The notes under the pieces: generated by a model
Told to the model about the DNA's origin: nothing
What the model saw: only the letters and a program-made list of their open reading frames with translations
Database searches by the model: none
Made by a program: the position numbers and the translations under genes
Shown: positions 1-8,019 of the stretch, in pieces
Layout of the letters: the number at the start of each line of letters is the position of its first letter
Numbering within the stretch: position 1 is the stretch's first letter
Assembly (NCBI GenBank): GCA_018268395.1
Contig: JAFDWQ010000005.1
Span: 62,001-126,000 of the forward strand
Direction of reading: 5' to 3'
Source of the DNA: Armatimonadota bacterium
Lineage (GTDB): Bacteria > Armatimonadota > Fimbriimonadia > Fimbriimonadales > Fimbriimonadaceae
Length of the DNA: 64,000 nt

Positions 1-11
1 CCGAGAAATGT

Positions 12-1226
12 CTAAGTTTGCGACGAATCACGTAGGACCAAACTCACATCCCCAGTTACGACGCTGACGTCTAAGGTCCCGGTACCCTCTCCGAGACGGC
101 CTGTCACTTTCTGACCTTCGCGCACCATGTCGGCAAGTTCGAAACCGCACGCGACGGCTCCACGAAGCGTCGAAAGGGACACCCGACAATCGCTGCCGTC
201 CACGATGCCGAGTTTCACGTCACCGGACACGGCGGTGATGTTGACGGCCGAAGACACGGGTTGAGAGACGTCGGCAGAGATGTCGCCCGAGGCGGCCTCG
301 ACCGAAAGCGTCGTGGGCTTGACGTCGGTCAGCGTCACGTCGCCGCTCGATGTCTTCGCTTCGATGACGCCTGTAGCGCGCGTGACGGCGATGTTGCCCG
401 ACTTCGTGTCGACGTTCAACCGGTTCGTTCCGGCGTCTTCGATCCGGACGTTGCCGCTCCGCTGGGAGACGGCCACGTTACCCGTCACATTGGAGAGCCG
501 GACGTCGCCGCTCGAGCCGTCGGCCTTGACGGAAGCGTTCGTCCCGGACACTTTGAGATCGCCCGACGCTTGTTTCACTTCCAAAGGGACGCCGGCCGGC
601 ACGTGGACGATCAAGTTGGTCGTCACGTTCGAGCCCTCGGGCTGTTTGAACACGACGTACTGATCGCTCTCTTCGAGCATGGGGACGTATTCGTCCGCCA
701 TCTTCTGCGCCTCGGCGTCGTCGTACGACCGGAAGGTGGCGTTGACGGTCAGGGAACCCGTCTCGTGGCCGCCCTCGACCACGATGTCCCCGTTCCTGAC
801 GTCCAGCTTCAGGGTCTTGCCTTCGGGCACCGCCAAGGACATCAAGGCCGTTTTGACTTGGGCGTTGCCGAAGAACACCGAAAAGCCGCCGCCCTTCTTG
901 GCTTCTTCGGCCGCGTGCTTGACCGCGTCGACGCCCTTGTTGACGCCTTGACGGACCTGGTTCGCGATGTCCTCCCAATTGACGTTCTTCGCGACGTCCT
1001 TACCGATCTTCTCGATCGAACTGATGAATCGGCCGACCGGATCCTCCTTTTTCCCCGATGCGTCCGTCGCGTCGGCCTTCGGGGCCTCCACGGACTCGGC
1101 CTGTCCCTCGACGGCTTCCGTCTCGTCGGGAGCGTCGTTGAAGGCCTCGATGAGTTCGGCCGCGTCGTCCGGAGAGAGCTTGCCCTCCTGGACCAGCCGC
1201 ATGATGCGTTTGACTTCTTCCTTCAT
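12..1226 (-). CDS. DUF4097-type beta-repeat protein with N-terminal helical hairpin
   Basis: A 404-residue protein. Residues 1-30 form a short helical hairpin (MKEEVKRIMRLVQEGKLSPD...) like the small N-terminal domain of YvlB/LiaX-type proteins. Residues 31-60 are an acidic linker, and roughly 125-404 are repeated strands with SGDV/SGNV turns, typical of DUF4097 right-handed beta-helices. I see no signal peptide or membrane segment. An AAAGGAG ribosome site lies about 11 bases before the ATG. It is the second gene of an operon, 6 bases after the DUF2089 gene, whose product ends in a similar hairpin. In Firmicutes such proteins belong to envelope-stress circuits; a similar role here is inference. 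Confidence 0.75.
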   Translation of the reverse strand: MKEEVKRIMRLVQEGKLSPDDAAELIEAFNDAPDETEAVEGQAESVEAPKADATDASGKKEDPVGRFISSIEKIGKDVAKNVNWEDIANQVRQGVNKGVDAVKHAAEEAKKGGGFSVFFGNAQVKTALMSLAVPEGKTLKLDVRNGDIVVEGGHETGSLTVNATFRSYDDAEAQKMADEYVPMLEESDQYVVFKQPEGSNVTTNLIVHVPAGVPLEVKQASGDLKVSGTNASVKADGSSGDVRLSNVTGNVAVSQRSGNVRIEDAGTNRLNVDTKSGNIAVTRATGVIEAKTSSGDVTLTDVKPTTLSVEAASGDISADVSQPVSSAVNITAVSGDVKLGIVDGSDCRVSLSTLRGAVACGFELADMVREGQKVTGRLGEGTGTLDVSVVTGDVSLVLRDSSQT

Positions 1227-1232
1227 CTCCAG

Positions 1233-1643
1233 TCAGGCTCCTTTCAGCCTTGCCTTGGCCTCTTCGGCCGAAATCGTGCCCTGTTCGAGTTCGTCGAGGA
1301 TCTTCGTACGGTCCAAAAGGATCTTGCTCTTCGCCCTCGTCGACTCTTTGAACGGTGCGAGCCCCATCGCGTCCAACATGGTGTCCAGTCGCGCCCTGAC
1401 GGTCGGGTAACTGAGGTTCAGCTCTTTCTCGACCGTGCTGATCACCCCCCGCGCCCGGAGGAACACCTCGAGGAACTCGCGCTGTTCCTTGTTCAGCCGC
1501 GAGGTCGGGGGCAATTTGAACTTGCCTTTGATCGTGATCCCGCCTTCGACCGAAGTCAGCTCGCTCACATAGAGCGGCCCGCCGGTCACGGGGCAGGTCG
1601 TCGGGATGTCGTGCAGATCCTTCTGTTCCATCGCGCAGTTCAC
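1233..1643 (-). CDS. DUF2089-family putative transcriptional regulator
   Basis: A 136-residue protein. It opens with a short segment carrying two cysteines (TTCPVTGGPL), then a central helix-turn-helix-like block (LSYPTVRARLDTMLDAMG), and ends with a helical hairpin (ILDELEQGTISAEEAKARLKG). This is the DUF2089 architecture; members are thought to regulate the adjacent gene. The GTG at 1643 is preceded by AATAAT on the minus strand (1656-1661), fitting a near-leaderless transcript. ATG at 1631 is the alternative start. It is transcribed with the DUF4097 gene. The ligand or signal is unknown. Confidence 0.75.
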   Translation of the reverse strand: MNCAMEQKDLHDIPTTCPVTGGPLYVSELTSVEGGITIKGKFKLPPTSRLNKEQREFLEVFLRARGVISTVEKELNLSYPTVRARLDTMLDAMGLAPFKESTRAKSKILLDRTKILDELEQGTISAEEAKARLKGA

Positions 1644-1655
1644 CGAGTCGTGTCG

Positions 1656-1661
1656 ATTATT
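1656..1661 (-). promoter_or_regulatory. Putative -10 element (AATAAT) of the DUF2089-DUF4097 operon
   Basis: AATAAT on the minus strand ends 12 bases before the GTG start. It is a weaker match to the TANNNT pattern found elsewhere in the window. Confidence 0.35.
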
Positions 1662-1754
1662 GATACCATACGCTAGACAATCGCCATCCGTTGCGGGTTC
1701 CCGGAATCAGAATCTAAAGGGACGTCTGAGAATTGTTCAATAATCGGTCCCTCG

Positions 1755-2759
1755 TCAGATCTCCGGGGAAAGCGCCGCCACGACGTCCTCGACGGTCAGG
1801 TCCGACACCGGGCGACCCTCGGCCGGTTTGATCTTTCTGAGACCGGGAACGGGGGGCGCCCAAAGCCGGTCGATGCCTTCCCGGAAGAGTGCCGCCACCG
1901 GGGTGTTCGTCGCGCAAGCCAAGTGCATGATCCCGTTGTCGAGAGTCACCACGAGCGAAGCTTTCGAGATCGCCCCGACCACGCCAGGAAGCGTGAAGGC
2001 TCCACGGTAATCCTCGACCCCGGCCGCGACCAGTCTGTCCTCGTCCGTCCCTCCTTGCCAGTACTTCGCCTGGGCTTGCGGCTTGGCCCCTAACAGGCCG
2101 ACCCGCTTGCCCCTCGACTTGAGACGTTCGAGTAAGGACAGCCACTTGTCCAACGGCCATAGTTTTTCCGGCAGGCTCGCCGTAGCTGAGATCCAGACGT
2201 CGGGGACGTCCCCGTCCGGCTCGATCATGGGAAGCGCATAAGCCGGGACGTCGCCGTCGGCATAGGCGAGCCGACAGAAGAACTCGGCGATCCAGGTCGA
2301 ACGGAGAAAGGGATATCGGGCCGTGACGTCCGCCGAGACCCACTCTTGGTCGAGCCACAGTCGTCCCCGATCGTCGTCGGGAAACGGAAGGTCGGCGCGT
2401 CCCTCGGGCCCGAGGCACGGACCGCAAACGGCCGTCTCCGGACCCGCGAGAAGGGCCGCGGCGCACTTGGCCCAGGTCGTCCACTCCACGTTGACGACCA
2501 GGTCGAACTCCATACCGGACAGTGCTTGGGCCGATGACCGTGGATCCGACCCGTGCAAGGGATAGAAGCGGTCGACCAACGGGCTCGCCTCGGCCAGTTC
2601 GGACACCCGGATCCCTCCGAAGTAGTGCAGGGTCCCGCCGTGCCGGGCCCGCAGCATCTGCATCAAAGGAGTGGCGATGACGAAATTCCCGAGATTGTCG
2701 TTCGTGACCACCGCCAGGTTCGGTGCGGCGCGGAGTGCCTCTCCTTGATATCTCTTCAT
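1755..2759 (-). CDS. Glycosyltransferase family 9 (heptosyltransferase-like)
   Basis: A 334-residue GT-B type glycosyltransferase. The N-terminus has the GT9 signature (VVTNDNLGNFVIATPLMQML) and the C-terminal half has the donor-binding segment around LDNGIMHLACATNTPVAALF. GT9 enzymes transfer ADP-heptose or related sugars in LPS core or other surface glycans. The actual sugar cannot be read here. It is divergent from the sugar kinase gene, 42 bases apart. A TAACCT element 12 bases before the ATG suggests a very short leader. Confidence 0.8.
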   Translation of the reverse strand: MKRYQGEALRAAPNLAVVTNDNLGNFVIATPLMQMLRARHGGTLHYFGGIRVSELAEASPLVDRFYPLHGSDPRSSAQALSGMEFDLVVNVEWTTWAKCAAALLAGPETAVCGPCLGPEGRADLPFPDDDRGRLWLDQEWVSADVTARYPFLRSTWIAEFFCRLAYADGDVPAYALPMIEPDGDVPDVWISATASLPEKLWPLDKWLSLLERLKSRGKRVGLLGAKPQAQAKYWQGGTDEDRLVAAGVEDYRGAFTLPGVVGAISKASLVVTLDNGIMHLACATNTPVAALFREGIDRLWAPPVPGLRKIKPAEGRPVSDLTVEDVVAALSPEI

Positions 2760-2771
2760 GGACAGGCACCC

Positions 2772-2777
2772 AGGTTA
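2772..2777 (-). promoter_or_regulatory. -10 element TAACCT for the GT9 gene
   Basis: TAACCT on the minus strand, 12 bases before the ATG at 2759. It lies within the 42-base divergent promoter region shared with the kinase gene. Confidence 0.5.
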
Positions 2778-2786
2778 CCGCTTGGC

Positions 2787-2792
2787 TAAAAT
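2787..2792 (+). promoter_or_regulatory. -10 element TAAAAT for the kinase-murQ operon
   Basis: TAAAAT, 9 bases before the ATG at 2802, so the transcript probably begins 2-3 bases before the start codon. There is no Shine-Dalgarno sequence in the remaining leader. Confidence 0.6.
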
Positions 2793-2801
2793 CGAAGGCT
2801 G

Positions 2802-3710
2802 ATGCCGCTTTACTTGGGACTCGACTGTGGCGGCTCGACGACCCGCGCTCTGATCCTTGACGAGCAAGGCCGGACCGTCTTCGAAGGCCGCGGGGGCCCG
2901 GCCAACATCGCGACGACCCCGGTGGACACCGTCGTCGCAAGCCTCTCGGCCGCGTTGGACGGCGCACCGGGCGCCGACCTCGCCGTCGGTTGCTTTGCGG
3001 GGCTCGTCAGCGAAAGGGAAGGCGGTCTGGCCAGGGAGGCCCTCCGGGCGGCGGGCGTCGCGGCACGGAGCGACGTCCACCCTGACACTTGGGCCGCATT
3101 GGCCGCTTGTGAGGACGGGACCGATGTCGTCGTGATCGCCGGGACAGGGTCTGTGATCGCGTCTTGGGACGGTAAGGGCGGAGTCCGAAAGTCGGGAGGA
3201 GGAGGTCCCCTCTACGGCGATCTGGGATCGGCGTTCGACGTCGTCCGGCGCGCCGTCCGGTGCGTGTTCATCGACGGTCGACTTTCCGCATCGGCGCGGT
3301 TCGAAGAGGCTGTCGCCCGGACTCTGGGAACGGTCGTCCCTCAGGAGGTCGTCAGCGTCGTCAACGACGTCCGGACGACCGCCGCGACGGTCGCGGGCCT
3401 TGCTCCGGTCGTCGGCGAGGACGCTTCCGTCAGCGAAGCCTACGCGGTATGGGCCGTGCGGTCGGCCCTCACGGATTTGGCCGACGGAGTCCGTGCCCAC
3501 ACTCTGGGAAAAGGGGGACGGATCGCCCTGACGGGCGGGCTTTGGGACGCGCACCCGGTATTTCCATCGGTCTTCTTGGAGGCGCTCGCCGAAGGGAACG
3601 AAATCGTCCCGGCACCACGTCCTATTGGTCAGTATCATGTGGAGCGCTTAGTACGGCCGCCGGTCTACGGCGCCGTCCGGCTCGCACGACGATTGTCCTA
3701 TGGGCACTGA
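2802..3710 (+). CDS. BadF/BcrA-type sugar kinase (GlcNAc/MurNAc kinase-like)
   Basis: A 302-residue ASKHA-fold kinase. The phosphate-1 loop is DCGGSTT at residues 8-14, IAGTGS lies at 112-117, and GDLGS at 139-143, as in N-acetylglucosamine kinases of the BadF/BadG family. Its stop overlaps the murQ start by 11 bases, so the two are translated together. In clostridia a BadF-family kinase (MurK) phosphorylates both GlcNAc and MurNAc, and MurQ then uses MurNAc-6-phosphate. The same pairing is inferred here for peptidoglycan recycling. A plain GlcNAc kinase is the alternative. Confidence 0.8.
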   Translation: MPLYLGLDCGGSTTRALILDEQGRTVFEGRGGPANIATTPVDTVVASLSAALDGAPGADLAVGCFAGLVSEREGGLAREALRAAGVAARSDVHPDTWAALAACEDGTDVVVIAGTGSVIASWDGKGGVRKSGGGGPLYGDLGSAFDVVRRAVRCVFIDGRLSASARFEEAVARTLGTVVPQEVVSVVNDVRTTAATVAGLAPVVGEDASVSEAYAVWAVRSALTDLADGVRAHTLGKGGRIALTGGLWDAHPVFPSVFLEALAEGNEIVPAPRPIGQYHVERLVRPPVYGAVRLARRLSYGH

Positions 3711-4521
3711 ATCCAGGAACCCGCGCTCGATCGGCCTCGACAAGATGAGTGCCCGCGAGATCGTCCGGCTGATGAACGAAGAGGAGACCGCGGTCAACCG
3801 GGCCGTCTCTTCGGCCGAGGCGCAGATCGCAGAAGCCGCCGAACGGGCCGCCCAAGCGTATCAAGCGGGCGCACGCGTCATTTACGTCGGTGCGGGGACG
3901 AGCGGACGCGTCGCTACGATGGACGCGGCCGAAATGGTGCCGACCTTTGGGCTCGACGGGGGCCGGTTCGTGGCCGTGGTCGCCGGCGGTGCCGCGTCCG
4001 AGGGCCGTGCGATCGAAGACGCCGAAGACGACGAGCACGTCGCGATCTCGCGATTGAACGACCTCGCGATCGTGCGGGACGACGTCCTCGTCGCATTGGC
4101 CGCTTCGGGACGGACACCGTTCGTCGTCGCGGCGGCTCGGCACGCCGTGCAAAAAGGCGTCTGGACGTGCGGCATCGCGAACAACAAAGGCGGGCCGCTA
4201 CTGGACGTCGTCGACCTTCCGATCGTCCTCGACACCGGTCCGGAAGTCTTGACGGGCTCGACGCGCCTCAAGGCCGCGACCGCTCAGAAACTCGTGCTGA
4301 ACGCCATTTCGACGACGGCCATGGTCCTCAGCGGCAAGGTCGTCGAAAATCTCATGGTCGACGTCAAAGCGAACAACCAGAAGTTGCGCGAGCGGTCCGT
4401 ACGGATCCTACGCGACCTGACGACCGTCAGCGAGAGCGAGGCCGAGCGGCTTTTAGGGGCACACGGATGGAACGTCAGGCATGTCCTCGGTGTGCTTCGG
4501 GCCAACGAGCTCGCGAGCTAG
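3700..4521 (+). CDS. murQ: N-acetylmuramic acid 6-phosphate etherase
   Basis: A 273-residue SIS-domain protein. The hallmark VGAGTSGRVATMDAAE runs from about residue 63 to 78, and the Glu at 78 matches the catalytic acid of MurQ. It cleaves the lactyl ether of MurNAc-6-phosphate to give GlcNAc-6-phosphate and lactate in the cytoplasm. The gene starts inside the end of the upstream kinase gene. It is slightly shorter than the E. coli enzyme at the C-terminus. Its TAG stop overlaps the convergent mazG stop within a shared CTAG (4518-4521). Confidence 0.92.
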   Translation: MGTESRNPRSIGLDKMSAREIVRLMNEEETAVNRAVSSAEAQIAEAAERAAQAYQAGARVIYVGAGTSGRVATMDAAEMVPTFGLDGGRFVAVVAGGAASEGRAIEDAEDDEHVAISRLNDLAIVRDDVLVALAASGRTPFVVAAARHAVQKGVWTCGIANNKGGPLLDVVDLPIVLDTGPEVLTGSTRLKAATAQKLVLNAISTTAMVLSGKVVENLMVDVKANNQKLRERSVRILRDLTTVSESEAERLLGAHGWNVRHVLGVLRANELAS

Positions 4522-5558
4522 TTCCCGGACGTGCGTTTGACCTCGTTCCAGAGGTCGTCCCAGGCTTCGGGCGAGAGTTCCGTCAGGGGCACCGAAGACC
4601 GGGCTTCCATCGCTTGGAACCGCAACGTGAACCGGTCGACCATCCGCCTCAAGGCGTCTTCAGGGTCCACCTTGAGCCAGCGCGCGACGTTGACGAGGGT
4701 GAACAGTAAATCGCCGAGTTCGTCTTCGACGCCTTCGCCCCGTTCCACGGCCTCAGCCAACTCGGCTTCTTCTTCACGGACTTTGTCCCAGACAGCACCG
4801 ATGTCGGGCCATTCGAAGCCGGCCCTCGCGGCCCGCTTGCTGACTTCGTACGCCCGGAGCAACGAGGGGAGCGACGGAGGGACGCCGTTCAAGATCGAAG
4901 CGGGTTTCTCGTCGCCCTTCTCCGCGGCCTTGATCCGGTCCCACTGGGCAAGCACGGCGTCGGCGTCCCTCGCTTCACTGTCGCCGAAAACGTGCGGGTG
5001 GCGGCGGACAAGCTTGTCCGTCACCGCTTTCGCGACGCCGTCGGTGTCCCATCCTCCTGCCTCCGACCGCATTTCGGCATGCATGACGGGCTGCAGCAGG
5101 ACGTCGCCCAGTTCTTCGAGCATCGATGCGTCGTCCTGACGGTCGATCGCCTCAAGGAGTTCGTAGGCCTCTTCGATCAAGTGCCTTTTGAGGGACTCGT
5201 GCGTCTGGGCTTGGTCCCACGGGCACCCTCCGGGCCCGAGCAGACGCTTCACGACCCAGACCAGTCCGTAAAGGCCGCCGGGATGGTCCGTCCGGATCGC
5301 GTGCAGGACCAAGACGTCGTCGTTTTGCCACTCTCTGTCGGCGACTTCGGCCAACGTCAGGTCGGCCCGGGTGTGGCCGCGAAGGACGGTCGCCGGTGCC
5401 CATTCGGGATATCGCTGCAAGAGCGTCCGGGCGATCGTGGCGAGACCGTCGCCGAAGCCTTCGAAAACATGGTGGGCCCGTTCGTCCGGGACGAGAAGGA
5501 CGGGTGAAACGTGGACTTGATAAGGCCCTTGAAGGCGGAGGCGCCGCAGGGCTTCCAT
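4518..5558 (-). CDS. mazG: MazG nucleoside triphosphate pyrophosphohydrolase with N-terminal extension
   Basis: A 346-residue protein. Two MazG-type helical domains are visible: the first has GGCPWDQAQTHESLKRHLIE followed by EEAYELLEAID and EELGDVLLQ, the second has EEEAELAEAVER and EDELGDLLF. The acidic ExxE...ExxD sets bind Mg2+. MazG hydrolyses NTPs or dNTPs to NMP and PPi and is considered a house-cleaning enzyme. The first ~95 residues are extra compared with E. coli MazG. They sit where YabN-type proteins carry a tetrapyrrole-methylase domain, but are far too short for one. It is probably transcribed with the 73-residue gene ending 8 bases upstream. Confidence 0.88.
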   Translation of the reverse strand: MEALRRLRLQGPYQVHVSPVLLVPDERAHHVFEGFGDGLATIARTLLQRYPEWAPATVLRGHTRADLTLAEVADREWQNDDVLVLHAIRTDHPGGLYGLVWVVKRLLGPGGCPWDQAQTHESLKRHLIEEAYELLEAIDRQDDASMLEELGDVLLQPVMHAEMRSEAGGWDTDGVAKAVTDKLVRRHPHVFGDSEARDADAVLAQWDRIKAAEKGDEKPASILNGVPPSLPSLLRAYEVSKRAARAGFEWPDIGAVWDKVREEEAELAEAVERGEGVEDELGDLLFTLVNVARWLKVDPEDALRRMVDRFTLRFQAMEARSSVPLTELSPEAWDDLWNEVKRTSGN

Positions 5559-5566
5559 GGTCGGCC

Positions 5567-5788
5567 CTAGGCGGACTGCTCGCGCGCGACGACGACGTAT
5601 CTCCCGCCTAACGCTTTCGACCGCCGGACGAAAAAGCCGGCGTTCTGGAACTTCGTCGCATGAAAAGCGTCGGCGTCGTCGAACACGAGCGTGCCCAAGC
5701 CAGGGATTTCGTAGTCGCCGCGGACGGTCGGACGGCCGATCTCTTCCCAGGTGACGTAGTAGCGATCCGCGATCACGGGCTGGCGCAT
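5567..5788 (-). CDS. Hypothetical 73-residue protein
   Basis: I do not recognise this small soluble protein (starts MRQPVIADRYYVTWEEIG). The start at 5788 is chosen over longer upstream options because a TAACCT element lies exactly 7 bases before this ATG, the spacing seen at many genes here. It ends 8 bases before mazG. Its middle reads GLGTLVFDDADAFHATKFQNAGFF, suggesting a compact alpha/beta fold. No catalytic motif is evident. Confidence 0.6.
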   Translation of the reverse strand: MRQPVIADRYYVTWEEIGRPTVRGDYEIPGLGTLVFDDADAFHATKFQNAGFFVRRSKALGGRYVVVAREQSA

Positions 5789-5795
5789 CGGATCG

Positions 5796-5801
5796 AGGTT
5801 A
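5796..5801 (-). promoter_or_regulatory. -10 element TAACCT for the 73-residue gene and mazG
   Basis: TAACCT on the minus strand, 7 bases before the ATG at 5788, predicting a leaderless transcript. Confidence 0.5.
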
Positions 5802-5818
5802 CCCGCGGCCGTCCCGGG

Positions 5819-5824
5819 CATAAT
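5819..5824 (+). promoter_or_regulatory. -10 element CATAAT for the lipid kinase gene
   Basis: CATAAT, 7 bases before the GTG at 5832, predicting a leaderless GTG-initiated mRNA. Confidence 0.55.
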
Positions 5825-5831
5825 CGCACTC

Positions 5832-6731
5832 GTGCCCAAGGTCGGATTCGTCGTCAACCCCAAGGGGGGCCGGGGCCGGGCCCTGCAAGCGTGGCAAAAG
5901 ATCGAAGCCGCCCTTCCCGACGCCGGGGCCTACTTCACGACCTGCCCGGGCGACGCGACGGCCAAGGCCCTCGAGGCCGTCGCCGACGGATGCGAGAGGG
6001 TCGCCGTGGTCGGGGGCGACGGCTCGGTCAGCGAAGCGGCGCACGCCCTGGCCGGAAAGGACGCCGCCTTGGCCGTCGTCCCGGTCGGTACGGGAAACGA
6101 CTACGCCCGGACGCTGGGCGTGCCGACGGATGCGGTCGAAGCGGCCAGGCTCGCTTTTGACGGACAAACGCTCAGAGTCGACACCGGCCGGTGCGAAGGA
6201 CACCGTTCGTTCGTCAACGTCGCCGGTGCAGGCTTCGACGCGGAAGTCATGACACGGTTCAACGCTCCCGGGCCGATCGTCGGTCGGATGCCTGTCAAGG
6301 TGCGCTACTACCTCTCGATCCTGAGGACCTTCGCGTCCTACAAAGGCGTAAAGGCGACGGTCGTTGCGGACGGGGAGACGGTCGAGGTCGGCAACCTGCT
6401 CTTGTTGGCCGTCGGGTGCGCCCGGTATTACGGCGCAGGCATGCACGTCCTGCCTCAGGCCGACTTGACCGACGGTCTGTTCGACGTCGTCTGGGGTCAA
6501 GACGTCCGGCTGGCGGAGCTGAACGCGCTGATGTCATTGATCTACAAAGGAGAGCACGTCGGGCATCCGAACGTGCGGTACCGGAAGTGCCGGCACGTCT
6601 CGGTGGAGGCCCGCCCTTCGACGAGGTTCCACCTGGACGGAGACGTGACGGGCAGGACGCCCGTCACGTTCGTGACGGAACCGGCATCGTTGAACGTCGT
6701 CGTGGTTGCCGACACGTCGAAGCCGGTTTGA
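5832..6731 (+). CDS. Diacylglycerol kinase family (YegS/DagK-like) lipid kinase
   Basis: A 299-residue DAGK-catalytic-domain protein. Residues 9-15 are NPKGGRG, the nucleotide loop GGDGS is at 61-65, and PVGTGNDYAR runs from about 85. These match the YegS/DgkB/BmrU superfamily, which phosphorylates diacylglycerol or related lipids at the inner membrane face. The GTG start follows a CATAAT element by 7 bases. The lipid substrate (diacylglycerol, sphingoid base or other) cannot be decided from sequence. Confidence 0.85.
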   Translation: MPKVGFVVNPKGGRGRALQAWQKIEAALPDAGAYFTTCPGDATAKALEAVADGCERVAVVGGDGSVSEAAHALAGKDAALAVVPVGTGNDYARTLGVPTDAVEAARLAFDGQTLRVDTGRCEGHRSFVNVAGAGFDAEVMTRFNAPGPIVGRMPVKVRYYLSILRTFASYKGVKATVVADGETVEVGNLLLLAVGCARYYGAGMHVLPQADLTDGLFDVVWGQDVRLAELNALMSLIYKGEHVGHPNVRYRKCRHVSVEARPSTRFHLDGDVTGRTPVTFVTEPASLNVVVVADTSKPV

Positions 6732-6773
6732 ACGAAAACAGACACTTTCTGGATTCCGGCCGCGTCTGGGTCC

Positions 6774-7049
6774 ATGAGGATTCAATCTCTTATGCTCGGT
6801 GTACTCGCGTTCCCGTTCTACATTCTCTCGCTCGTTTGCTCGATCATCATTCTTATCCACGCGTTCAAGAACGCGGTCTGGAAGGGCATCTTGGGCTTCT
6901 TCTGCGGCATTTACTTGCTGTACTACATGTTCGTCGAGTTCCAGCACGAGAAGAAGTGGCTGATCATCGCCGGCTCTTTGGGCGGCGGCATCATCGGTTA
7001 CATTTTCGCCTTCATGGGGGCGATGCAAGCGGCAGGCAGCGTCCGCTAA
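6774..7049 (+). CDS. Small membrane protein, 91 residues
   Basis: A hydrophobic protein with membrane segments near residues 5-30, 38-52 and 60-85. A charged EFQHEKKW patch lies between the second and third. No family recognised. The ATG at 6774 follows the lipid kinase by 42 bases and there is no clear ribosome site. The gene converges on pyrE, with the stops 3 bases apart. Confidence 0.6.
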   Translation: MRIQSLMLGVLAFPFYILSLVCSIIILIHAFKNAVWKGILGFFCGIYLLYYMFVEFQHEKKWLIIAGSLGGGIIGYIFAFMGAMQAAGSVR

Positions 7050-7052
7050 GAT

Positions 7053-7616
7053 TCAGGAGGTCCGCGTTCCCGGCTTCGTCACCGGGACCTCGGCGAGCCA
7101 TGCGGGCACATCGTCCGGGTCGTAGCTTTGAGCTTCGACCCGGTACGAGGAATAGACCGGCGCCCCAAAATCGGGAGGTTCCGGCGCCCGGTCGATCAGC
7201 ACGCCGACACCGGCGACGGTTGCTCCGCGCCCGGTCAACGCCGTGATCGTCTCGCGGACGCTAAGGCCCGTGGTGAGCACGTCGTCGACGACCAACACCC
7301 GCGCCCCTGGGGGGATGGTCGCCCCACGACGCAGCGTCTTTTGTCCGTCTTCGGTCTCCACATAGAGCGCAGGCAGACCCATCTGTCGCGCCACTTCGAA
7401 AGCGATGATGATGCCACCGGTCGTCGGCCCGGCCACGACGTCGATCCCTTGACCACGGAAGTGCGTCGCGATCTCGGCGCACAAGGCGCTGAGGACGTCC
7501 GGCCTTTCCAGCACCCTGAACTTCTCGAAATAGGTGTCGCTGTGCCGACCAGAGGTCAGAAGAAAGTGCCCTTTGAGCACGGCGCCGGACGATGCGAGGA
7601 GTTCACCGAGGTCCAC
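7053..7616 (-). CDS. pyrE: Orotate phosphoribosyltransferase
   Basis: A 187-residue type I phosphoribosyltransferase. The N-terminus LKGHFLLTSGRHSDTYFEKF is diagnostic for OPRT, and the PRPP loop is VLVVDDVLTTG. It converts orotate and PRPP to OMP in pyrimidine synthesis. The GTG start at 7616 lies 6 bases after a TATGAT -10 element on the minus strand, so this mRNA is probably leaderless. No other pyr genes are adjacent. Confidence 0.93.
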   Translation of the reverse strand: MDLGELLASSGAVLKGHFLLTSGRHSDTYFEKFRVLERPDVLSALCAEIATHFRGQGIDVVAGPTTGGIIIAFEVARQMGLPALYVETEDGQKTLRRGATIPPGARVLVVDDVLTTGLSVRETITALTGRGATVAGVGVLIDRAPEPPDFGAPVYSSYRVEAQSYDPDDVPAWLAEVPVTKPGTRTS

Positions 7617-7622
7617 TCCAAG

Positions 7623-7628
7623 ATCATA
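7623..7628 (-). promoter_or_regulatory. -10 element TATGAT for pyrE
   Basis: TATGAT on the minus strand, 6 bases before the GTG start at 7616. Confidence 0.6.
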
Positions 7629-7656
7629 ACCCGACCGAAGCTCGGCGCCGGGGTTT

Positions 7657-8019
7657 TCAGCCCGTGACGCAGTACGGGCTCATGTCCCGGACGACCCGGT
7701 TCTCCTCGTCGAGCAGGACGACCTTCGGTTCGACGGGCTCGTCGGTCAAGGTGAACGCCGCGATGACGACGAGGTCGCCTGGCTTGAAAAAGTGAGCGGC
7801 TCCGCCGTTCAGCCCGATGGTGCCCTGCGGGCCGCTGAAGGCGTACGTCGTGATGCGGGACGTGTGGTCGACCGCCCAGACATGGACGAGCTCGCCGTCT
7901 TCGATCCCGACCCGGTCCATCAGTTCTCGGCCGATCTCGATGCTTCCCACGTAATCCGGGTTCGCATAGCTGACCCGGGCGTGGTGGAGTTTAGCTTTGA
8001 GGAGCTGGTTCAGGCGCAT
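7657..8019 (-). CDS. panD: Aspartate 1-decarboxylase precursor
   Basis: A 120-residue pyruvoyl enzyme that makes beta-alanine for pantothenate and CoA. The self-cleavage site is the Gly25-Ser26 pair in DYVGSIEIG, where Ser26 becomes the pyruvoyl group. The conserved GLNGGAAHFFKPGDLVVI follows. The start codon lies inside the end of ccmF, a same-strand overlap of 29 bases, so the two are presumably co-transcribed. No panB or panC is nearby. Confidence 0.93.
   Translation of the reverse strand: MRLNQLLKAKLHHARVSYANPDYVGSIEIGRELMDRVGIEDGELVHVWAVDHTSRITTYAFSGPQGTIGLNGGAAHFFKPGDLVVIAAFTLTDEPVEPKVVLLDEENRVVRDMSPYCVTG

Noticed and set aside
261-1676. A 471-residue plus-strand gene antisense to the DUF2089-DUF4097 operon
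   Set aside because: The sequence is rich in Arg, Asp and His in the way of antisense shadows in high-GC DNA. The opposite strand has clear domains.
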